The notes under the pieces were generated by a model. It was not told the DNA's origin, searched no databases, and saw nothing but the letters and a program-made list of their open reading frames with translations. A stretch of 64,000 nt of DNA from NCBI GenBank assembly GCA_963930655.1, contig OZ005606.1, positions 19,198,001 to 19,262,000 of the forward strand, written 5' to 3'. Shown one piece after another: positions 59,701-64,000 of the stretch (its first letter is position 1; each line of letters starts with the position of its first letter). This DNA is from Myrica gale (taxonomy: Eukaryota; Streptophyta; Magnoliopsida; Fagales; Myricaceae). A program made the position numbers and the translations under genes.

Positions 59701-62700
59701 TTTTTTTGGTGGGGGAAGGGGGGTGGGTGGGTAGGATTTGTTATCTGTACATATTTTGCTGACAAAGAAAGAGCTTGGTTCAAATCTTGATTTTCCTTGC
59801 ATATTTCTTATGACTCTTCTAGGATGGAGGAGATTTTTGAAGGTTTTAACTCATTTTTGTGGTTTTCGATTTCATTTTGTTTGTGACTTGTTGTCTAATT
59901 TACGTTCTTGGTGTACTTGTAAATGATTCATCATGCATTTTTATAAAAAGGCTGTATTTTTAATGTCAATGGTATTCTTCATATGATACCCTGTTGTAGA
60001 GGACCAGAGGTTGCTGCCTTGAACTTTTAATGCTCTATTCATGTGATGTCAAGGGGTGTTCAAGATCTCCATCCCCCAGAGTGGTTATTGGATTGTCATA
60101 ATTAAAATTTTGTTTCCATTGAAGATGTAGTATTGGTTGAAATTTGATTATATTTCCAATAATAGTGCTTAGAAGCATCCAGTCTTGCAGAAAAGATGAG
60201 TTCTTTAAGGTATTAGGTTGTGTTAGTGTTAAAATTTTAGGGTATTAGAATTGGTGAAAAAGTGAAGAGAGATGATTTGAATGAATTTTTTTATATTTTT
60301 TAGAATGAAAAGTAATGATTTGATGGGGGAGAGAGAGATTATATTGTAATTATTTTATTATGTTAAAATTTTGGAAGGCTAAAATATTACAAATCAAACA
60401 CAGCCTAATAAATCTAAGTGGATTGCCTCTTTTATGAATGCTGGTCTTCTAGGAGGGTAGTTAATGGTTCAGGAAGATGGGCATGATGATGGTGCATAGA
60501 GTCCTGGCAATTTTCTTGATGTATGGAGGTTGGAGTTAGTAACTGGTGTTGTTGACGGCCAAGCTAGCGTTATTGCTGCTAATGGTCTTAGCTGTACAGA
60601 AATATAATATGCTTACTTTTGACAATGGCGTTTCACAACGCTCCTATTTCCTTTGGAGAAACATTTCGTAAGATTTTTTCAATTTGTTTAAGCAAAGTAT
60701 TGTTTCAGAATGGTTCTCATCACAGTTGCTCTCTCCCAAGCCATATCCATTATTGTTGTGCTGGATTGTTCCAGTATGTTTAAAGTTTCTTTTGGTATTT
60801 AATAGCTTGAGATTGGATTGGCTTGAAGAATTTCTCTGATCAAAGCCATTCCAAATTTCCCCTTACAGGAGAACAATAACGTCTTATTATCTGTAAGTGG
60901 TGTTGTAGCATCAGGATCATGTTTCTTAATTGTTTAAGTTTATCATTGCTCATACGAGATGTAAATTCCTAGTTATCTTGTTTCTGCACCTTCATGCACC
61001 TTAGCTGAAAATGGTTCTCAGGGATATTAGAAACCAACTTTGTTTTTTGGGTAAGAGGTAGAAATCAACTCCAACATACTATGCTGAGTTGCTGGCTTGA
61101 CGATCCACTCAACTGGTATATATCAAAGCAGACTCCGGGCTTCTCTTTGAGCTGGCAGGGAATTGAGACTGCGGGTTATTACAACGATAACTGAAGACAA
61201 GATAGCAATGGTTGTTCCCAAAATCAGATGAGAGCTTCAAGAGGGGCTTATCGTTTTCTAGGATCTGGCTTGGGGTAGGAACCTGACGTTACCTACATGT
61301 TGCTCCTAGTGGTGAAAATGCTCCTAGTGAAAATCGTGGGAACGTGCATTTGTGATTAAGTGACCAAAACACTTGGTTGATATTAATATAATATCTTGAA
61401 AGCAACTTACCCAGTTAGAGCCAATTATGCTTCCTTTGTATACTTTCTACTTGTACCGGCAGTCTGCATTAGTAAATATCCTGCTTTTTTTTAATACTTT
61501 TTCCGATTTTACAGGCCAAGCCTCCTTTTTTTTTTCTCTGGTTAAGTAAGCTTCTGCCGTTTATTTATTGGGAGAGCTTTTTTCTGTATAGGGTCTCTCA
61601 ATTGTCATCTTTTCTGTGCTAATATGGATGCTTTAGGTGGTGGATGATGTAATAGTTTGTGAATCACTTCTAACTTTCAAGAATGTGTGGAATCTTCCTT
61701 GGTTACCTGTGGATTCTTCACCACTACTTCATCATTGTTTCTAGGTGTAAGAAGTACCCATCAATGGAGTTGAGGGGTCTTTTCCAGTATCTTGTGAACC
61801 AGTTAAAGAAGGGGCAAGGAATTGAGCTTGTTCTCTTGCAGGTACTTTTGAGGTCTGAAAGTTGCATCATTTATGAAACTTAGTCCCAAGCCTAGTAATC
61901 AATAATCGGGTCTTATGGTCATTTCAGGAGCTTATTCAGCAAATGGCGAATGTCCAGTTCACAGAGAACCTGACTGAGGATCAGCTGGATGCCATGGCGG
62001 GCAGCGAGACTCTCCGGTATCAGGCGACTTCTTTTGGAGTAGCTAGGAATAATAAGGTACTTTCTTGTTGGCGTTCCTTTTTTTTCCGTTAATTGTTGTC
62101 CTAGTGGACTTAAAGTTGACTAAGTTTTTAATTCATGATATGTACGGAAAGGGCATCATATGCTTGTGAAGCAATTAAATTCAAGTAGATAATTTAGGGA
62201 TGAGAAGCAACTTAAGGGCTGATTTTCTCCGATAAATTAGAACTCACTGGATTCTGATTTGGTTATCAAATTTCTATGGGTCACGCGCACCTGAGACTGA
62301 TGAGGCATAGGATGTATCCACTTCAATCGGAATCAGGCTTTTGCTTCTGTTCAATACATAAGGACTGAAGCCAAAGATTGTGATTCCTTATTCCTATTCA
62401 ACAACGTACGAATAGTTACCATTAGACTTTTTTTTTGATAAGTAAGGAGAATTTTATTAGAAGAAAGAAAGGTAGGTGGCAGTACACAAGAGTTATACTA
62501 AACACCTACGCCACACAAGCTACAAAACCTAGGAAATCAGCAAAGTCCGAGAAAGGATAGTCCAAAACAACATTAGCCCACAAAAACAAAGTACTCATCA
62601 GCTTGGTCTTCAGCCCTTCCAGAGACAAGAAAGTATCATTGAAACATCTATCATTCCGCTCCCACCAAATAACCCACCAAATGCACAAAGGGATCATATT

Positions 62701-64000
62701 CCACACAATCGAAGCATGAGGGTTTAAAAACTTCCGCCGCCATCCTCTTAGCACTTCAGTCACGCTGGAAGGCATAACCCAACAATAGTTCATCATGCCA
62801 AGCACATGGTACCAAAGATTCCTAACAAGCGGACAATGGAGGAGGATATGCTCCACAGATTCCCCACAGTTTCTGCACAGATAGCACCAATCAAGAATAC
62901 ATAATCCCCTCTTTCTAAGATTATCAATCGTCAAGACTCTCCCATGGGCAGCTGCCCACACAAAAAAGGAGACACGCAAAGGGGCGGAGGACCTCCAAAT
63001 CTGCTTCCAAGGGAAGGAGACACTAGGATTGCAGGAAAGAGTCCCATACATTGACTTCACAGAAAATTTTCCAGATCTGGACCCCACGCAACTCAACCTA
63101 TCTTCAACCCCACTACGAGGAACCATAGGGTAAAGAGAGGAGAAGAAAGACGAGAAAATCTCCAACTCCCAATCATTAGCTGCCCTAACAAACTGAATAT
63201 TCCAAACCCCCCTTCCAGAATTCCCATCCCAATAGTCCGCCACCATAGCATATTTATTGCAAGCTAAGTCGAAAATAAGTGGGAACACATATCTCAAAGG
63301 TCTCTCCCCACACCATATATCATACCAAAAACGAACTCGATTACCACATCCTAACACCAAACGAGTATTCTCACAAAAGGAAGACCACCCTTTGCTGATG
63401 TATCGCCATAAACTAACTCCATAAGGACCCCCAATTGAGAGGGTTCTCCATCCACCCGCCACACTGCCATATTTAGCCAAAATAACACTCCTCCACAAAC
63501 TGTTATTCTCAATCGCAAAGCGCCACAACCACTTCCCGAGCAACGCCTTGTTGAAAGTGGTCAAGCTCCTAATACCCAAGCCACCCTGGGCAGCACACCG
63601 TCTCCCACTTGAGAAGATGGAACTTTTGCACATTCATATCACTTCCCCATAAAAAGTCTCTCTGAAGTTTCTCCAATCTGCAAGCCACGGACGAAGGGAG
63701 GGGGAAAAGAGATAGAAAGTAAGTGGGGAGATTAGCAAGAGTGGACTTAATCAAGGTAACACGACCACCTTTGGAGAGATAACACCGCTTCCACCCGGCC
63801 AACCTCCTCTCCATACGTTCGATTATGCCATCCCAAATGCGAACACTTTTAAATCGAGCTCCCAAAGGGAGACCGAGATAAGTTATTGGGAGAGATGACA
63901 CCCGACATCCCAAAATTCCAGCCAAATAGCCAACATTGTCCACCTCACCTATGGGAATAAGTTCAGACTTCGCAAGATTGATTTTTAGCCCAGACACCGC
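29372..64000 (+). CDS. THO2: THO complex subunit 2, exons 1-21 (gene continues past right edge)
   Basis: Exons: 29372-29506, 29619-29744, 31950-31991, 33660-33719, 33862-33924, 41138-41218, 42929-43000, 43083-43130, 43249-43317, 43410-43543, 46175-46250, 46640-46833, 49966-50046, 50302-50512, 50613-50855, 50946-51026, 51121-51240, 51332-51391, 57833-57960, 61745-61841, 61928-62056. All junctions are GT-AG and phases agree. Together they give 750 codons without a stop, matching plant THO2 end to end, for example [40 protein letters not shown] and [20 protein letters not shown]2 is the large scaffold of the nuclear THO/TREX complex, which couples transcription to mRNP assembly, export and small-RNA production (family knowledge). 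The full protein is usually about 1800-1900 residues, so over half lies to the right. Introns are crowded with LINEs, yet exons are intact. Confidence 0.95.
29745..31617 (+). other. THO2 intron 2, part before the SINE
   Basis: No gene. A 33-bp direct repeat beginning GATATGTAAGGGAGTG occurs at 29888-29920 and 29945-29977 (period 57). The rest shows no clear element. Confidence 0.5.
31637..31834 (+). mobile_element. tRNA-derived SINE in THO2 intron 2
   Basis: A 198-bp insert with a box-A-like stretch (31651-31662), a box B GTTCGAGCCC (31695-31704), a GC-rich body and an A-tail. A 19-bp target duplication starting AAGAAATATTGCTG lies on both sides (31618-31636, 31835-31853) without mismatch, so the insertion is fairly young. 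It ends about 115 bp before exon 3. Confidence 0.88.
31950..31991 (+). CDS. THO2: THO2 exon 3 (42-nt micro-exon)
   Basis: Encodes [14 protein letters not shown] between AG (31948-31949) and GTAAGC (31992), phase 0 on both sides. Confidence 0.9.
32600..33250 (+). mobile_element. 5'-truncated LINE (L1 type), 3' end only, in THO2 intron 3
   Basis: Encodes the zf-RVT region of LINE ORF2 ([19 protein letters not shown], then DHLFLHC) and the C-terminus, followed by TTTTGTACTGTT and TTTTTAATAAGATTGACTTATCA at the 3' end. An internal 126-bp duplication makes the ORF longer than normal; it is 42 codons, so the frame survives. No target duplication was found and the 5' limit is approximate. Confidence 0.8.
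33660..33924 (+). CDS. THO2: THO2 exons 4-5
   Basis: Exon 4 (33660-33719) encodes [20 protein letters not shown]. Exon 5 (33862-33924) encodes [21 protein letters not shown] less its last residue in my count of 20. Both are phase 0. Confidence 0.92.
33957..34520 (-). mobile_element. ORF1-only LINE derivative (copy 3), 5'-inverted, in THO2 intron 5
   Basis: A T-run at 33957 marks the 3' end of a minus-strand element. On the minus strand 34370 to 33957 reads the last part of ORF1 ([19 protein letters not shown], stop after GLDC) and then a 3' region like that of the copy at 35.8 kb. The adjoining 34371-34520 is the immediately preceding piece of ORF1 ([14 protein letters not shown]) but on the + strand. 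This inverted 5' segment is the mark of twin priming. It starts 33 bp after the exon 5 donor. Confidence 0.75.
35161..35379. mobile_element. TA-flanked MITE, copy E, inserted in a LINE
   Basis: 219 bp flanked by TA (35159-35160, 35380-35381). Removing it with one TA rejoins the LINE reading CCTTC-TAAGAGTGGTAGG, matching the other LINE copies, so the empty site is visible. Ends AAGCTGCGTT and, reverse-complemented, AGGTGTGTTTG are diverged family ends. It contains repeated CACTTTTTCACC units. Confidence 0.78.
35817..37856 (-). mobile_element. ORF1-only LINE derivative (copy 1), nested antisense in LINE-2nd
   Basis: A 2040-bp insert on the minus strand with a 14-bp duplication GCATTTCGACAGTT on both sides (35803-35816, 37857-37870). 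It opens with a GC-rich leader, carries ORF1 from the Met at 37755, and passes straight from the ORF1 stop near 36050 to a 3' tail with TTGTACTGTTGA and an A-run. No endonuclease or RT is present and the target site is complete, so this is the whole inserted unit. It has one frameshift near 37260 and two nonsense changes (36647-36649, and a CAA to TAA at about 36224). Confidence 0.88.
36050..37755 (-). pseudogene. LINE ORF1 protein gene of the ORF1-only element, broken
   Basis: The N-terminal domain ([17 protein letters not shown] to [19 protein letters not shown]) is like that at 47.38 kb and 51.64 kb. A CLACG motif and a Gly/Pro-rich linker follow. The C-terminal part has [19 protein letters not shown] and RMLRELKGL. 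The linker holds a 132-bp in-frame direct repeat (from 36878 and 37010) coding SLELG-G-GFCE-GP-TKLG twice. ORF1 proteins of L1-type LINEs bind element RNA; that is class knowledge and not shown here. Confidence 0.75.
39746..39758 (+). mobile_element. 13-bp LINE 3'-terminus micro-insertion
   Basis: CTTAT plus eight A lies between two identical 15-bp copies of AGTAAATGGTTATGA (39731-39745, 39759-39773). CTTATAAAAAAAA is also the extreme 3' end of the LINE at 42.75 kb. Confidence 0.7.
40537..41137 (+). other. THO2 intron 5, right end
   Basis: Ordinary AT-rich intron sequence up to the acceptor TTCAG at 41137. No element recognised. Confidence 0.5.
41138..41218 (+). CDS. THO2: THO2 exon 6
   Basis: 27 codons, [17 protein letters not shown] to EGYAKL, phase 0. 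It is separated from exon 5 by a 7.2-kb intron full of LINEs. Confidence 0.92.
41946..42752 (+). mobile_element. LINE-3, 5'-truncated, in THO2 intron 6
   Basis: 807 bp with a 17-bp duplication AAATTATTTAGAYTGAG (41929-41945, 42753-42769; one mismatch). It encodes the end of ORF2 from MANDWELDE through zf-RVT ([19 protein letters not shown]) to the C-terminus, with one stop at about 42460. The 3' end has TTTGTACTGTTTC, AATAAAATTG and an A-tail. Confidence 0.9.
42929..43543 (+). CDS. THO2: THO2 exons 7-10
   Basis: 42929-43000, 43083-43130, 43249-43317, 43410-43543. They encode [11 protein letters not shown]..., [35 protein letters not shown] and [19 protein letters not shown]... in order. Exon 10 ends in phase 2 and is completed by exon 11. 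Confidence 0.92.
43591..43998 (+). mobile_element. LINE-4, short 5'-truncated copy in THO2 intron 10
   Basis: 408 bp flanked by ATAGTGAATCTT (43579-43590, 43999-44010). It encodes only the last part of ORF2 ([18 protein letters not shown] onward), then TTTGTACTGTTCC, AATAAAACTT and an A-tail. The insertion begins about 47 bp after the exon 10 donor. Confidence 0.9.
44011..44683 (+). other. THO2 intron 10, unannotated stretch
   Basis: No gene or clear element. It is ordinary AT-rich intron sequence. Confidence 0.45.
44694..44875 (-). mobile_element. LINE-5a, very short 3'-end copy, antisense
   Basis: 182 bp with a T-run at its left and a 10-bp duplication AAGAAGTAGC on both sides (44684-44693, 44876-44885). 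Its sequence is closely matched, inverted, by the 3' end of the neighbouring LINE-5b (about 45440-45615). Confidence 0.8.
44900..45619 (+). mobile_element. LINE-5b, 5'-truncated, in THO2 intron 10
   Basis: Encodes the end of ORF2: INDWEMEVF, then zf-RVT ([26 protein letters not shown]) and the C-terminus with one frameshift near 45275. It ends TTGTACTGTTAAG, AATAAAG and an A-tail at about 45610-45621. The left boundary is approximate and no target duplication was found. Confidence 0.8.
46175..46833 (+). CDS. THO2: THO2 exons 11-12
   Basis: 46175-46250 ([19 protein letters not shown]...) and 46640-46833 ([19 protein letters not shown] ... GFLSVDD). Exon 12 ends with TG of a Trp codon completed by the first G of exon 13. 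Confidence 0.92.
46900..47005. repeat. Fragment related to the 9.9-kb foldback element
   Basis: TTTGGGGTGCAAAGCGTCAAT and the edge GTGTATTTAACCC correspond, in reverse, to the left end of the foldback element at 9873. Only one arm is present. Confidence 0.45.
47220..49815 (+). mobile_element. ORF1-only LINE derivative (copy 2) in THO2 intron 12
   Basis: It starts in a T-rich/GC-rich leader, then has the ORF1 N-terminal domain from about 47376 ([17 protein letters not shown]; broken by frameshifts). A minisatellite linker follows (48078-48430). The ORF1 C-terminal part is 49225-49495 ([28 protein letters not shown]). The 3' region ends TTGTACTGTTAATCCCG and AATAAAATCGG near 49800. As in copy 1, ORF1 passes directly to the tail with no endonuclease or RT. 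Ends are approximate and no target duplication was found. Confidence 0.72.
48078..48430 (+). repeat. 90-bp coding minisatellite in LINE ORF1 linker
   Basis: Units start at 48078, 48168, 48258 and 48347, with a partial at 48425 (spacings 90, 90, 89, 78). Each codes about 30 residues of the form [18 protein letters not shown] then S-I-GLQ. A degenerate extra unit, [19 protein letters not shown], lies near 48655. Confidence 0.88.
49966..50046 (+). CDS. THO2: THO2 exon 13
   Basis: Encodes (W)[19 protein letters not shown]... ending in phase 2 (AG of Arg). Acceptor CCAG at 49962-49965, donor GTAAAG. Confidence 0.92.
50302..51391 (+). CDS. THO2: THO2 exons 14-18
   Basis: 50302-50512, 50613-50855, 50946-51026, 51121-51240, 51332-51391. 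Landmarks: [70 protein letters not shown] and [18 protein letters not shown]. This cluster keeps short introns (about 90-100 bp), unlike its TE-filled neighbours. Confidence 0.94.
51613..52953 (+). CDS. LINE-6 ORF1, first part
   Basis: 446 residues from ATG 51613 ([17 protein letters not shown]); the frame is open upstream to 51394 but the match to other copies starts here. Residues about 8-130 are the conserved ORF1 domain ([38 protein letters not shown]). A CQVC motif near 52410 follows a helical stretch ([20 protein letters not shown]) that may be a coiled coil. It ends in TGA 52951-52953, overlapping the next ATG. In copy 1 of the ORF1-only elements the two parts share one frame, so this stop may be a frameshift and not a true end. 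Confidence 0.75.
   Translation: MAFLREFRIESKEFRVTASNQGLVTISEWSSKLFNSIQMGRYGALWMINMTDKLMEAASGTDFALKFNEARRGFLAQRRSNNDGRYVTIVEYGDRQRQGMVMVPEGKQGYGWQILNNVFQELISHFRIGINRDIHVAGNPPVNSGQSFANVVNRNGQQLSAVGDQRDSDEVLKKKGKEVMGHADLVAIHTGFKTTPTKIYVGESSRERLLADFVAVKDSDLRKPLLSHMSVEDFNMGDVVREVRDLRNEIQRLGHLLNLKTDGLPYKCQVCGYHLKAQRVSAFKGPKGMFSLLDCKLPQDGPVSGSGLSHVSSPACLGKPNPMEISGGVSDEMLAEEVLSGVGSVAGMGPGGELRPANDIDSADLQVSVRHEMLVSHASMVTESGGQSGDTKQSPEMSPNFALPDPTIVDAPVTRVYVRNGGKDGLGHGAGSQVIFSRHQEVVKSR
52953..53531 (+). CDS. LINE-6 ORF1, second part
   Basis: 192 residues from the ATG at 52953 that shares bases with the previous stop. The C-terminus has [19 protein letters not shown] and [17 protein letters not shown], the same block that ends ORF1 in the ORF1-only elements. 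Its stop TGA (53529-53531) overlaps the ATG (53528-53530) of ORF2. Confidence 0.7.
   Translation: MAENTKSRLCSDLDGGSDMLESQKLKGQNMVVASFLEMQKEDITQNKAFEETNPDLGITLYEGEVECGGEDDFLEGKIVNMDDIQPLQVSFDGCCERGDNFVSLQPSKWVLQMVSTVRHLVGVSCEGYKEELMHLFEALERDRSQMSRKSPGKSGGRMVRELKALEFNSNYDGIVSSTSRDRRGGRESSSCQ
53528..57181 (+). pseudogene. LINE-6 ORF2: endonuclease, reverse transcriptase, zf-RVT (broken)
   Basis: Starts [15 protein letters not shown], an apurinic-type endonuclease, with LQETKL, YGPHD and [17 protein letters not shown] follows: [27 protein letters not shown], motif [12 protein letters not shown], motif [14 protein letters not shown] and motif C FADD. The C-terminal zf-RVT region is [29 protein letters not shown]. 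Breaks: TGA at 54149-54151 where Trp is expected, frame changes near 54597, in a T-run near 55140 and near 56700, and TGA at 57039-57041 where Arg is expected (CGA to TGA, a usual methyl-cytosine decay). Confidence 0.9.
57263..57832 (+). other. THO2 intron 18, right end, with a 17-C run
   Basis: Normal intron sequence except a run of 17 C at 57678-57694, about 140 bp before exon 19. Confidence 0.6.
57833..57960 (+). CDS. THO2: THO2 exon 19
   Basis: Encodes [18 protein letters not shown] to SLASFWGHL with the last codon split (CT|G), phase 2. Exon 18 ends at 51391, so this join spans 6.4 kb. Confidence 0.92.
59711..59731 (+). other. G-quadruplex / hairpin-forming tract
   Basis: Four G-runs (5, 6, 3, 3) with loops of one or two bases. 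A C-rich tract at 59675-59686 could pair with it instead. Confidence 0.6.
60216..60405. mobile_element. TA-flanked MITE, copy F, in THO2 intron 19
   Basis: 190 bp with ends GGTTGTGTTAG (left) and GGCTGTGTTTG (right, reverse-complemented). TA lies on both sides (60214-60215, 60406-60407). The interior block GTGAAGAGAGATGATTTGAA matches copy C. Confidence 0.75.
61745..62056 (+). CDS. THO2: THO2 exons 20-21 (last seen in window)
   Basis: 61745-61841 ([18 protein letters not shown]...) and 61928-62056 ([19 protein letters not shown] ... GVARNNK). Exon 21 ends in phase 0 at GTACTT. The following exon, expected to start with a THO2 ALIKSTNRL-like block, is not in the window. Confidence 0.92.
62428..64000 (-). 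mobile_element. LINE-7, L1-type element, antisense in THO2 intron 21 (runs off right edge)
   Basis: A T-run at 62428 marks the 3' end. On the minus strand the seen part of ORF2 runs from the RT C-terminal half ([35 protein letters not shown]) through KWLWRFAIE to zf-RVT ([27 protein letters not shown]) and the stop at 62506. The only break is one frameshift near 63600. It is the best-preserved copy in the window. Confidence 0.9.
62506..63997 (-). pseudogene. LINE-7 ORF2, 3' half, one frameshift
   Basis: Two overlapping frames (63997-63569 and 63633-62506) join at about 63600, where WETVC... should continue directly into [10 protein letters not shown]; a small deletion explains the shift. The remainder reads 360 codons with no stop. 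The endonuclease and RT catalytic motifs would lie to the right of the window. Confidence 0.85.

Larger units (their letters stand above)
57961..61744 (+). other. THO2 intron 19
   Basis: 3.8 kb. It holds a G-quadruplex-like tract (59711-59731) and MITE copy F. ORF-sized open frames at 58309-58512 (+) and 58959-59483 (-) have no recognisable domain. I see no LINE in it. Confidence 0.6.

Noticed and set aside
1..64000. CRISPR arrays, rRNA genes and bacterial-type operons
   Set aside because: None seen; the tandem repeats present are minisatellites or duplications in a plant nuclear context.

Overview
The window is nuclear DNA of a flowering plant, most likely a eudicot; the GT-AG introns, plant-specific gene families and many plant-type LINE, SINE, MITE and hAT elements all point there. 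I cannot name the species. It holds three protein-coding genes, all on the + strand. They are the 3' part of a TMK-type leucine-rich-repeat receptor kinase (1-2827), an intact intronless U-box ubiquitin ligase of the PUB20/21 (CMPG1) type (17968-19290), and the first 21 coding exons of THO complex subunit 2 (29372 to beyond the right edge). The genes do not form an operon or an obvious pathway.

Between genes 1 and 2 (2.8-17.5 kb) the DNA is AT-rich and made of old repeats. These include an 84-bp tandem duplication, a TA-flanked MITE, a possible LTR-element remnant, a foldback element with arms of about 200 bp, a three-armed inverted repeat, and a dead hAT transposon (10875-14513) with recognisable ends and 8-bp target duplications. 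Between genes 2 and 3 (19.3-29.3 kb) there are more MITEs and inverted repeats, and a possible oppositely oriented relative of the LTR-like remnant.

The THO2 gene dominates the right half. Its coding exons read without a break across splice junctions (750 codons seen), but they are spread over about 33 kb because the introns are full of L1-type LINEs. I count at least ten separate LINE-derived insertions, one tRNA-derived SINE and two MITE copies inside this gene. One near full-length LINE (about 51.4-57.26 kb) has ORF1, endonuclease, reverse transcriptase and the C-terminal zf-RVT motif, but carries nonsense and frameshift mutations.

The most interesting signal is a set of three ORF1-only LINE derivatives (33957-34520, 35817-37856, 47220-49815). 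They carry ORF1 joined directly to a LINE-like 3' tail, with no endonuclease or reverse transcriptase. Two of them share the same private 3' region, so they look like a self-maintaining non-autonomous lineage comparable to mammalian HAL1 ('half-L1'). Their ORF1 carries a conserved domain I cannot assign with certainty. Intron 5 also shows two insertions with the inverted-5'-end signature of twin priming, a nest of at least five insertion events, and a 13-bp insertion that is just a LINE 3' terminus flanked by a 15-bp target duplication.
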